This document shows, in pieces, positions 34,765 through 43,022 of a DNA stretch of 64,000 nucleotides (position 1 is the stretch's first letter; each line of letters starts with the position of its first letter). A program made the translations under genes and the position numbers. The notes below the pieces were generated by a model. It had not been told where the DNA came from and ran no database searches. It worked only from the letters and a program-made list of their open reading frames with translations. The DNA lies in the NCBI GenBank assembly GCA_031399025.1, contig JANNOJ010000063.1:1-64000 (forward strand), in the 5' to 3' direction. This stretch comes from CBDBZL01 sp031399025. Its GTDB lineage: Bacteria > Pseudomonadota > Alphaproteobacteria > Sphingomonadales > Sphingomonadaceae.

Positions 34765-35070
34765 ATGACGCAGCTGCTGGTCATCGCCGCGCTGATCGTG
34801 CTCGCCTATCGCGCGCTCGTCGGCCGCTGGCCCTGGGAGCAGCGGGTGAGCGTGCGCGATCGCGCCCTCGCCAGGGCCCGGGCGACGCTGGGCCTGGGCC
34901 TCGATGCCGGGCGCCAGGAGATCCTCGCTGCCCACCGCCGCCGGCTGACCACGGTCCATCCCGACCGCGGCGGCTCGGGCGCCGGCGTCCACGAGGCCAA
35001 CGAGGCGCGCGACCTGCTGCTCGCCGAGCTGCCGACGCCATCGATCCACCACCCCGAGGAGCCGCAATGA
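34765..35070 (+). CDS. membrane-anchored J-domain protein
   Basis: 101 residues. One N-terminal membrane helix (LLVIAALIVLAYRALV) is followed by a short J domain with the diagnostic HPD tripeptide at residues 65-67, flanked by AHRRRLTTVHPDRGG and NEARDLLL, as in Pam18/TIM14-like proteins. J domains stimulate Hsp70 ATPase, so a membrane-tethered DnaK co-chaperone is likely. It follows mipZ by 4 bp and overlaps the phosphohexomutase gene (ATGA). Confidence 0.88.
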   Translation: MTQLLVIAALIVLAYRALVGRWPWEQRVSVRDRALARARATLGLGLDAGRQEILAAHRRRLTTVHPDRGGSGAGVHEANEARDLLLAELPTPSIHHPEEPQ

Positions 35071-36482
35071 CCCACCAGTTCGATCCCACCGTGCTCAGGG
35101 AATACGACATCCGCGGCATCATCGGCGCGACGCTGGGGGCGCAGGATGCGCGCGCCATCGGCCGCGGTTTCGGCACCCTCCTCAAGCGCGCGGGCGGGCG
35201 CAAGGCGGCGGTGGGCTATGACGGGCGCGTCAGCTCGCCGATGCTCGAGCGCGCGCTGATCGAAGGGCTCACCGCCAGCGGCATCGATGTCCGGCGGATC
35301 GGCATGGGGGCCACCCCCATGCTCTATTACGCGGAGGCCTCAAGCGAAGAAATTGATGGCGGAATCCAGATAACCGGCAGCCATAATCCCGCCAATTACA
35401 ATGGCTTCAAGATGGTGTTTCAGGGTCGGCCGTTCTTTGGTGCGGACATTCAGCGGCTTGGCGCCATGGCGGCGCAGGGCGACTGGGTCGACGGCGCCGG
35501 CAGCGTGGAGAGCGTGGAGATCCTGGATGAGTATGTCGAACGGCTGCTCACCGCACTCGACGGCATCGATCCTGCAGCGCTCGCCCGGCTGCGCGTCGGC
35601 TGGGACGCGGGCAACGGCGCCGCCGGTCCCGCGCTCGAAGCGCTTGCCGCGCGCCTGCCCGGCGAACACCATCTGCTGTTTACCGAAGTCGACGGGAATT
35701 TTCCGAACCATCATCCTGACCCCACTGTTGAGGCCAATCTTCAGGATCTGGTTAACCTTGTCGCGGCGAAGAACCTCGATTTCGGAGTGGCTTTCGACGG
35801 CGACGGCGACCGGATCGGCGCGATCGACGGTCAGGGCCGCGTCATCTGGGGCGACCAGCTGCTGATCATCTTTGCCGAAGACCTGCTGCAACGGCGGCCG
35901 GGAGCCACGATCATCGCCGATGTGAAGGCCAGCCGGGCGCTATTCGACCATGTCGCCAGGCACGGCGGCACGCCGCTGATGTGGAAGACCGGTCACTCGC
36001 TGATTAAGTCCAAAATGAAGGAGGTTAATTCGCCGCTGGCCGGGGAAATGAGCGGCCATGTGTTTTTTGCCGACGATTACTACGGCTATGACGATGCGCT
36101 CTACGCGGGTCTGCGCCTCATCGCCGCCTCGGCGCGACTCGGCAGATCGGTCACCGAGCTGCGCTCCGCGATGCCCGCGATGCTCAACACGCCCGAATTG
36201 CGCTTCCAGGTGGACGAGAGCCGCAAGTTTGCCGCCATCGACGAGGTGAGGCAGCGCCTGTCGGGACCGAATGCGCCGGCCGACGCCGAGGTGAACGACA
36301 CCGACGGCGTGCGCGTCACCACGCCCGATGGCTGGTGGCTGCTGCGCGCCTCCAACACCCAGGACGTGCTGGTCGCGCGGGCCGAAAGCGACAGCGAGGA
36401 AGGGCTCGCCCGGCTGATGCGGCAGATCGACGACCAGCTCGCCGCCTCGGGGCTGGAACGTGGGGCACCGGCCGCGCACTGA
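35067..36482 (+). CDS. phosphomannomutase/phosphoglucomutase
   Basis: 471-residue alpha-D-phosphohexomutase of the AlgC/ManB type. The active-site phosphoserine loop TGSHNP (103-108, Ser105), the metal loop DGDGDR (about 243-248), the sugar loop GEMSGHVFF and the C-terminal phosphate-binding RASNTQ are all present. It feeds sugar phosphates into polysaccharide or LPS synthesis. Stretches around TGSHNP (35340-35460), 35690-35765 and GEMSGH (36000-36080) use A/T-richer codons than the rest, giving a mosaic look. Confidence 0.95.
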   Translation: MTHQFDPTVLREYDIRGIIGATLGAQDARAIGRGFGTLLKRAGGRKAAVGYDGRVSSPMLERALIEGLTASGIDVRRIGMGATPMLYYAEASSEEIDGGIQITGSHNPANYNGFKMVFQGRPFFGADIQRLGAMAAQGDWVDGAGSVESVEILDEYVERLLTALDGIDPAALARLRVGWDAGNGAAGPALEALAARLPGEHHLLFTEVDGNFPNHHPDPTVEANLQDLVNLVAAKNLDFGVAFDGDGDRIGAIDGQGRVIWGDQLLIIFAEDLLQRRPGATIIADVKASRALFDHVARHGGTPLMWKTGHSLIKSKMKEVNSPLAGEMSGHVFFADDYYGYDDALYAGLRLIAASARLGRSVTELRSAMPAMLNTPELRFQVDESRKFAAIDEVRQRLSGPNAPADAEVNDTDGVRVTTPDGWWLLRASNTQDVLVARAESDSEEGLARLMRQIDDQLAASGLERGAPAAH

Positions 36483-36515
36483 CCGCAAACCGGCGTCGCG
36501 CCGAGCGCCCTATGC

Positions 36516-36537
36516 CCGGACCTTGGGGCAGGTCCGG
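36516..36537. terminator. hairpin after the phosphohexomutase gene
   Basis: CCGGACCT (36516-36523) pairs perfectly with AGGTCCGG (36530-36537) over a 6-base loop. It may end the mipZ operon transcript. Its right arm overlaps the -35 element of the stress-type promoter below. Confidence 0.5.
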
Positions 36538-36561
36538 AACCCGTGTCCGACCGTGCACGTT
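36536..36561 (+). promoter_or_regulatory. EcfG-type general stress promoter upstream of the GntA-like gene
   Basis: GGAAC at 36536-36540, exactly 17 bases, then CGTT at 36558-36561. This equals the alphaproteobacterial EcfG/SigT consensus GGAAC-N16/17-CGTT. It lies about 34 bp before the ATG at 36595, a suitable distance for a -10 element. Confidence 0.6.
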
Positions 36562-36594
36562 CATATCGCTGATAACGGAAGGGTTTTGGCGACG

Positions 36595-37275
36595 ATGCTG
36601 GTAGACGATGATCTGCGCGAGAGTGCGCGCGGCGAATTGTTCGCGCGCATCGCCGAGCACGGTTTCCCATGTGTGGGGGCCAAATCGGCACTGGCGCGCG
36701 GTACGCTGAAGGTCGTCGTCGGCCATTCGATTGAGAGCGGCTGGGACGATATGGCGATCCATTCCGACCTGATCGAGTGGACGCGCTCCTACCGCTGTGA
36801 CCCGGACGGATTGCGCAGCCTGGTCGTGGTGTTCGATGGCCCCCTCGGCCTGTCCGAGCGGGAATTTGAGCGCGCCATGTGGAACCGCATCCAATCGCTA
36901 GCCGACAAGGATGAATGGCGGGGGCAGGAATACGATCCCCGGGTCAGCGCCGACCCGGATGATCCGCACTTCTCGCTGAGTTTCGGCGGCGAGGCCTTCT
37001 TCGTGGTCGGCCTGCACCCGGGCGCGAGCCGCCCCGCGCGCCGGTTCCCCCGCCCGACCCTGGTGTTCAACCTGCACGACCAGTTCGAGCGCTTGCGCGA
37101 ACAAGGGCGCTACGACCGCATGCGCGAAGCCATCCTCGCCCGCGACCTCGCCCTGGCCGGTGATCTCAACCCGATGCTGGCGCGATACGGGGAGACGAGC
37201 GAAGCCCGGCAGTATTCCGGCCGACTGGTCGGGGCCGACTGGGCCTGCCCGTTCGCAGACAAGCGGAGCAAGTGA
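36595..37275 (+). CDS. YqcI/YcgG-family protein (GntA-like heme N-hydroxylase family)
   Basis: 226 residues. The family layout is visible: FPCVGAKSALARGTLKVVV near the N-terminus, the middle HSDLIEWT, WNRIQSLADKDEW and DPRVSADPDDPHFSLSFGG, then FFVVGLHPGASRPARRFP with FNLHDQFERLR. These are the conserved blocks of the YqcI/YcgG family. One characterised member, GntA, is a heme enzyme that N-hydroxylates a guanidine group in guanitoxin synthesis. The substrate here is unknown. The stop overlaps the GTG of the DUF1989 gene. The start could also lie a few codons upstream. Confidence 0.8.
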   Translation: MLVDDDLRESARGELFARIAEHGFPCVGAKSALARGTLKVVVGHSIESGWDDMAIHSDLIEWTRSYRCDPDGLRSLVVVFDGPLGLSEREFERAMWNRIQSLADKDEWRGQEYDPRVSADPDDPHFSLSFGGEAFFVVGLHPGASRPARRFPRPTLVFNLHDQFERLREQGRYDRMREAILARDLALAGDLNPMLARYGETSEARQYSGRLVGADWACPFADKRSK

Positions 37276-37874
37276 CGCAGGCCAGCGTCGCGATCCGTGA
37301 AGTGCCACCGCGAAGCGGGACGGCATTTCGCCTGGCGCAAGGCCAGGTGCTGCGGGTCATCGATCCGCGAGGGATGCAGGTGAGCGACCTCCTTGCCTTT
37401 TCCGCAACCGACCCGCGCGAGGCGCTGTCGAACGGGCGAACGTTCGATTACGAGGAGACCGTTCGCCTGACCACCGGCGCCAGGCTGTGGTCCAACCGCT
37501 CGCAACCGATGCTAGAGATCATCGAGGACACGGTGGGTTGCCACGATTTCCTGCTGACCCCTTGCAGCGAGGCCACCTTCCGGCACTTCTACCCGGAACA
37601 TCCGGTCCACCGCGGCTGTTTCGGCAACCTTGCCGAAGCGCTGGCGCCATTCGGGATCGCGGACGATGCCATCCCTTGTGCGTTCAACGTGTTCATGAAT
37701 GTGCCGGTGGACCCAGCGAGCGGCCGGCTGAGTGTCGCGCCTCCACTGAGTAGAGCGGGCGACTATATTCGGCTCCGGGCGCTGATGGATTTGATCGTCG
37801 GGCTCACGGCGTGTTCGGCCTATGCGTCGAATGGCGGCAGCTTCAAGCCGATCCACTATGCGATCGAAGGCTAG
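37272..37874 (+). CDS. DUF1989 / urea-carboxylase-associated family protein
   Basis: 200 residues matching the DUF1989 family: PPRSGTAFRLAQGQVLRVIDPRGMQVSDLLAF at the N-terminus, SNGRTFDYEET, then the Cys-containing blocks GCHDFLLTPCSE and CAFNVFMNV, ending with IVGLTACSAYASNGG. Paralogues of this family (CgdA/CgdB) act as carboxyguanidine deiminase in bacterial guanidine degradation. The GTG start at 37272 overlaps the GntA-like stop (GTGA), implying coupled expression. No urea or guanidine carboxylase or allophanate hydrolase is in the window, so its substrate is open. Confidence 0.85.
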   Translation: MTQASVAIREVPPRSGTAFRLAQGQVLRVIDPRGMQVSDLLAFSATDPREALSNGRTFDYEETVRLTTGARLWSNRSQPMLEIIEDTVGCHDFLLTPCSEATFRHFYPEHPVHRGCFGNLAEALAPFGIADDAIPCAFNVFMNVPVDPASGRLSVAPPLSRAGDYIRLRALMDLIVGLTACSAYASNGGSFKPIHYAIEG

Positions 37875-38092
37875 CGGCCATCTGGGCTGGGGCATTGTAG
37901 GCGGCAGGGCCTGAGGGTTGCCGGACCCTGGCTGCTTCGCGGTCCGCGGCTCCGGTTCCCTCGCGCAAGCGATTCTGCGATCCACCGCCGACGGGTTCGT
38001 CCCGCCCGTCTGCGGCATATCATCCGAACTCCGGGGTCTTGCGTCCTGCCTCGGCAGCTGCCCGGGATCAACCAAGGCCAGCTACGGACAGC

Positions 38093-38557
38093 CTAGGTTC
38101 TCTGCGCGGCCGGCAGATGTTGCGGTTCAGCCCGCTTCGCTGTGGTCGCCGGGTGCGCGCATGATTCGCTTGGCCCGTCGTGGCCGTACGCCACGGCAAT
38201 GTAGTCGCGTTCGAAAATGGCGGCGCGCACGACGCTGTAGCGGCCCCCTTGGTTGAGCAGCACGTCGCCCGCCTCCAGGCGTACCGTTCCGCAAGCCAGA
38301 CCCATGCTGGCCGCCGTTGCCGCGCAATGCGCCTTGATCGGGGCGTAGCGCGGCTTGAGCATGGCGCCGCCCTTGATGGGGAAGTACTCGGCCTCGGCGA
38401 CCGCGCGGGTCAGGGTGATCTCGCCCCCGGCGGGGTGGCGGACATGGATCCATCCCGCGCCCCGATCGAGCACCGTGAGGACGGGCGCCCGCTGGACCCA
38501 GACGAAATCGTCGTCCCAATCAATGTCCCGGACAGGGTCCAGCCGCTGGTCCAACAT
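38093..38557 (-). CDS. hypothetical protein with PGDYG-like segments
   Basis: 154 residues from the ATG at 38557, which has GGAG 8 bp upstream; in-frame ATGs at 38563 and 38602 are alternatives. The sequence contains a Trp-rich start (RDIDWDDDFVWVQ), a segment EYFPIKGGAMLKPRYAPI and a later GDVLLNQGGRYSVVRAAIFERDYI. The last resembles the small PGDYG-type domain, but weakly. The C-terminal 30 residues are low-complexity. The function is unknown. It precedes, on the same strand, nothing recognisable. Confidence 0.55.
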   Translation of the reverse strand: MLDQRLDPVRDIDWDDDFVWVQRAPVLTVLDRGAGWIHVRHPAGGEITLTRAVAEAEYFPIKGGAMLKPRYAPIKAHCAATAASMGLACGTVRLEAGDVLLNQGGRYSVVRAAIFERDYIAVAYGHDGPSESCAHPATTAKRAEPQHLPAAQRT

Positions 38558-38615
38558 CTGCATCACTCCATCACTGGTACTGGAAGTGCAATGGACGAAC
38601 ACGCCTAACCAAACG

Positions 38616-39047
38616 TTAACGGGCGGCCGGAGACACGGCCTGCGAAGCGGAAAATGCGACCGTCAGATCGGTCTTGTGGCCCCGCTCGACGAGCTCGGTC
38701 CGCGCCACCGCCCAGCGTCGGCGGGCTGCGTAAGCGGCGAGAATTGCCAGCAGCCGGGCAACCTGAAGCTGCCGATCGCCGCCGGCGGCAAGATCGCGCA
38801 CCGTCAGCGAGGAGCAGGCGAGCCGCCCCGCCAGACCTATCGCGCATTCCAGTGCCAACGCTGCCTCCACCGGGACGCATGAACCGGGATCGAGGTCGGT
38901 GATGACCAGACCGGGTGCATCCGTATCGATCCGGATGAAGCCGCGGCGGTCCTGTCCGGACGTCAGCTGCAGCGAGTACTCGTCACGGCGGATGGCGAAG
39001 CGATCGGCAACGGGGCCTCTAGCTGGAGGGGGCGCCGTTCGCGACAT
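38616..39047 (-). CDS. hypothetical protein
   Basis: 143 residues from the ATG at 39047. The N-terminus is Pro-rich and disordered, then FAIRRDEYSLQLTSGQDRRGFIRIDTD suggests beta strands. The C-terminal half is Ala-rich and helical (VARLLAILAAYAARRRWAVARTELV). No signal peptide is seen and I recognise no domain. It lies just upstream (same strand) of the PGDYG-like gene with 58 bp between them, so they may form a small operon. Confidence 0.45.
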   Translation of the reverse strand: MSRTAPPPARGPVADRFAIRRDEYSLQLTSGQDRRGFIRIDTDAPGLVITDLDPGSCVPVEAALALECAIGLAGRLACSSLTVRDLAAGGDRQLQVARLLAILAAYAARRRWAVARTELVERGHKTDLTVAFSASQAVSPAAR

Positions 39048-39361
39048 CCTGCAAATGGTCCTCCAGCCGAATTGCGTGGGCATCGGCGCGCACCACCGGC
39101 GTCGAGCCCGCCGGCAACGGCCGACGCCGCCCGCCTGCCGCGCGATCGGCGCATCGGCAACAGCAATGCCGCAGGCGACCCTCTCCGGGACGGTGGGCGG
39201 GGCGCGCCGGATCGGCCTTGCAGGAACCGCCGCCGGCGCGGGGCGGATCGATCGCTTGCGCTGGCCGCGGGCGAGTGGCGTAAGGCGGACATGAACCGAT
39301 CCCCCCCTGACCGCTCGCCGGGCCTTGCGAGCTCCCGGCTGGCCCTGGCCGCCGCCTCAGC
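39048..39361. other. gap upstream of the helicase gene
   Basis: 314 bp of very GC-rich DNA. Several frames are open on both strands, but all look like codon-bias shadows (Arg/Ala/Pro-rich) and none has a recognisable motif. It presumably holds divergent promoters for the helicase and the minus-strand hypothetical gene. Confidence 0.4.
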
Positions 39362-41863
39362 ATGAGCGGCCCTTGTGTCCCGCCCGAACTCGCCCACTGG
39401 TTCGAGGGCCGCAATTGGCGCCTGCGCCGGCACCAGGCCGAGATGCTGGCGGCGGCAGATGCCGGGCGGGATGCGCTGCTGGTGGCCGATACCGGCGCGG
39501 GCAAGACGCTGGCCGGCTTCCTGCCCACGCTGGCGGCGTATTGCGGCTCGCGGCTCGCGAGCAGCCCTGCCCACGAGGGCCTGCACACCCTTTACGTCTC
39601 GCCGCTCAAGGCGCTGGCGCACGACGTGCAGCGCAACCTCGTGGCGCCGGTAGAGGAGCTCGGCCTGCCGATCCGCGTCGAGACCCGCAGCGGCGACACC
39701 CCATCCGACCGCAAGGCCCGCCAGCGCGCGCGCCCGCCGCACGTGCTGCTCACCACGCCGGAATCGCTGTCATTATTGCTCAGCTACGAGGACAGTTTCG
39801 CGCTGTTTGCCGGCCTCAAGCGCGTGGTGGTGGACGAGGTGCACGCCTTTGCCACCGGCAAGCGCGGCGACCTGCTGGCCCTCGCCCTGTCGCGCCTGCA
39901 GGCGATCGCGCCCGGTCTCACCCGCGCCGGCCTCTCGGCCACCGTGGCCGACCCCGAGGCGTTCCGCGCCTGGCTGGCGCCCCAAAGAGGCGGGATCGGG
40001 GGCGAGATCGACCGGGTGACGCTAGTGGCTGGCGAACAGGGCGCCGAGCCGATCGTCGAGATCCTCCTGCCGATTGAGCAACGCGTGCCCTGGGGCGGCC
40101 ACGCGGCGACCTGGGCCATCCCCCAGCTCTACCAGGAGATTAGCCGCAACAAGACCACCTTGGTGTTCACCAATACGCGGTTCCTGGCCGAGTACATCTT
40201 CCAACATCTGTGGGACGTGAACGAGGACAATCTGCCCATCGGCATCCACCATGGCTCGCTCAGCAAGGAGGCGCGGCGCAAGGTGGAAGGGGCGATGGCG
40301 CGCGGCGAATTGCGCGCTCTGGTGTGCACCGCCAGCCTCGACCTGGGGATCGACTGGGGGGACATCGACTGCGTGGTGCAGATGGGCGCCCCCAAGGGCT
40401 CCAGCCGCCTGCTGCAGCGGATCGGCCGCGCCAATCACCGCCTCGAGCTCGCCTCGCGCGCCATCCTCGTGCCCGGCAACCGCTTCGAGTTCCTCGAGGC
40501 GCAGGCGGCCAAGGACGCGGTGGCAGAGGGGGTGCGCGACGGCGAGGATTTCCGCCCCGGCGGGCTCGACGTGCTCGCCCAGCACGTGATGGGCTGCGCC
40601 TGCGCCCGGCCGTTCGACGAGGCGGCGCTGCTGGCCGAGGTGCGCTCCACGCTCGCCTATGCGTGGATCGACGAAGTGGTGTGGCAGCGGGTGCTCCGGT
40701 TTGTGGCGACCGGCGGCTACGCCTTGCGCGCCTACGACAAGTTCAAGCGCATCGTCCGCGAGGAGCATGGCGATGGCGAGGCCAGCTGGCGCCTTGCGCA
40801 CCCCGAATTCGCCGCGCGCCACCGGATGAACGCCGGTATCATCGTCGATTCCGAGATGCTCGAGGTGCGCTTCCGGGGAGGTGGGGGGAAGGGGGGCCGC
40901 TCGCTCGGTCGGGTGGAGGAACGCTTCGCCGCCGCGCTGCGCCCGGGCGACACCTTCCAGTTCGCCGGGGTGAACGTCGAGGTCGAACAGCTCAAGGACC
41001 TGGAGCTGATCGTGCGCGCCAGCGCCAAGGCGGCGATGATCCCCTCCTACGGCGGGCTGCGCCTGCCGCTCACCACCCACCTGGCCGACCGGGTGCGCGC
41101 GATGCTGGTCGACCGCGCGGGCTGGAGCCGCTTCCCCGACGACGTGCGCGATTGGCTGGAAGTGCAGGACTGGCGCTCGGCGCTGCCTGGGCCCGACAAT
41201 CTCCTGGTCGAGAGCTTTCCGCACGGCAGGCGCCACTACACCGCCTACTACACCTTCGTCGGCTGGAACGCGAACCAGTCGCTGGGCATGCTGATCACGC
41301 AACGGATGGAGACGCTCGGCCTGATGCCCGGCGGCTTCGTCGCCAACGATTACTCGCTGGCGGTCTGGGGCCTGAAACCGGTCACCGATCCGCGCCCGCT
41401 GCTCTCGCCCGACATCCTCACCGAGGAATTCGTCGACTGGGTGCAGGAGAGCCACCTGCTGCGCCGCGCCTTCCGCGAGGTGGCGGTGATCGGCGGGCTG
41501 GTGGAACGCCAGCACCCGGGCAAGAAGAAGTCGGGACGGCAAGTCACCTTCTCGACCGACCTCATCTACGACGTGCTGCGCAAATACGAGCCCGACCACC
41601 TGCTGATCCAGGCCGCCTGGGCGGATGCACGCGCGCGGATGACCGACGTGGGCCGCCTTGCCGACCTGCTCCAGACCGCGGCCGAGCGGATCGAGCACGT
41701 CACGCTCGACCGGGTTAGCCCGCTGGCGGTGCCGGTGATGGTGATGATCGGCCGCGAGGCCACGCCGCACGGGGCGGCCGACGACGAGCTGCTGCTCGAG
41801 GCCGAGAGCCTGGCCGCGACGGCGATGGGGGGCGAGCGGATGATGCCCGCAGGGCGCGACTAG
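39362..41863 (+). CDS. ligase-associated Lhr-like DEXH-box DNA helicase
   Basis: 833 residues, superfamily 2. Walker A ADTGAGKTLAGFLP (near residue 45), VSPLKAL (Ia), VVVDEVHAF (motif II, DEVH), GLSATV (motif III), TLVFTNTRF (IV), and LLQRIGRANHR (motif VI) are present, followed by the Lhr winged-helix and core C-terminal domains. Members of this family occur with an ATP-dependent DNA ligase, an exonuclease and PdeM phosphoesterase in a DNA repair cluster. None of those partners is in this window. Confidence 0.93.
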   Translation: MSGPCVPPELAHWFEGRNWRLRRHQAEMLAAADAGRDALLVADTGAGKTLAGFLPTLAAYCGSRLASSPAHEGLHTLYVSPLKALAHDVQRNLVAPVEELGLPIRVETRSGDTPSDRKARQRARPPHVLLTTPESLSLLLSYEDSFALFAGLKRVVVDEVHAFATGKRGDLLALALSRLQAIAPGLTRAGLSATVADPEAFRAWLAPQRGGIGGEIDRVTLVAGEQGAEPIVEILLPIEQRVPWGGHAATWAIPQLYQEISRNKTTLVFTNTRFLAEYIFQHLWDVNEDNLPIGIHHGSLSKEARRKVEGAMARGELRALVCTASLDLGIDWGDIDCVVQMGAPKGSSRLLQRIGRANHRLELASRAILVPGNRFEFLEAQAAKDAVAEGVRDGEDFRPGGLDVLAQHVMGCACARPFDEAALLAEVRSTLAYAWIDEVVWQRVLRFVATGGYALRAYDKFKRIVREEHGDGEASWRLAHPEFAARHRMNAGIIVDSEMLEVRFRGGGGKGGRSLGRVEERFAAALRPGDTFQFAGVNVEVEQLKDLELIVRASAKAAMIPSYGGLRLPLTTHLADRVRAMLVDRAGWSRFPDDVRDWLEVQDWRSALPGPDNLLVESFPHGRRHYTAYYTFVGWNANQSLGMLITQRMETLGLMPGGFVANDYSLAVWGLKPVTDPRPLLSPDILTEEFVDWVQESHLLRRAFREVAVIGGLVERQHPGKKKSGRQVTFSTDLIYDVLRKYEPDHLLIQAAWADARARMTDVGRLADLLQTAAERIEHVTLDRVSPLAVPVMVMIGREATPHGAADDELLLEAESLAATAMGGERMMPAGRD

Positions 41864-41936
41864 GATCCGCGCGCCAACGAAGACGGGCGGGAGTCAGCCC
41901 CCCGCCCCGACGGCACGCGAGTCCGCCCGGCGCCGA

Positions 41937-42368
41937 TCAGCTCGACCCGAAGCTGCGATATTGCTCGTTGCCCACGAAGCCGAACTTGGTCACGCCCGAC
42001 GCCTTGATGATATTGAGCACGTTGGCCGCCAGCTCGTAGCTCGCATTGGGCTCGGGTTCGAACTGGAGCTCGGGCTCGACCGCGAAGCGCAGGGTCTGCT
42101 GGAGGTTGGCGACCAGCTGGTTGTCGTTGATCGGCTGGGCGTTCCACAGGATCTGATTGTTCTGCGTCAGCACGATCTTGTTGATCTGCGGCTCGACATT
42201 GTCGGTCGGTTGATCCGAGGGCTGCGGCAGGTCGATATTGATCGCGTGCGTGGCCACCGGGATGGTGATGATGAACATGATCAGGAGCACGAGCAGGACG
42301 TCGATGAGCGGCGTCATGTTCATTTCCATCATCGGCGCGCCGTCGTCTCTGCCGCCTGCCATTGCCAT
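41937..42368 (-). CDS. exbD: ExbD-like biopolymer transport protein
   Basis: 143 residues. A short cytosolic N-terminus ending in MMEMNMTPLIDVLLVLLIMFIIT contains the conserved Asp of the single membrane helix; a periplasmic domain follows. Together with ExbB and TonB it uses proton flow to energise outer-membrane transporters. It is the last gene of tonB-exbB-exbD-exbD and is only distantly similar to the upstream ExbD copy. Confidence 0.93.
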   Translation of the reverse strand: MAMAGGRDDGAPMMEMNMTPLIDVLLVLLIMFIITIPVATHAINIDLPQPSDQPTDNVEPQINKIVLTQNNQILWNAQPINDNQLVANLQQTLRFAVEPELQFEPEPNASYELAANVLNIIKASGVTKFGFVGNEQYRSFGSS

Positions 42369-42404
42369 CTGAACTTACTCCTTTAACCGCGGGTAGCGAG
42401 CCGC

Positions 42405-42941
<537 letters not shown>

Positions 42942-43022
42942 GTCGCTCTCGTCCTATCTCAATCGCCGGTAAGGGGCGGACCCGGGCGCATGCTCGCGGG
43001 ATCCGCCGATCGATTCTGCCGC

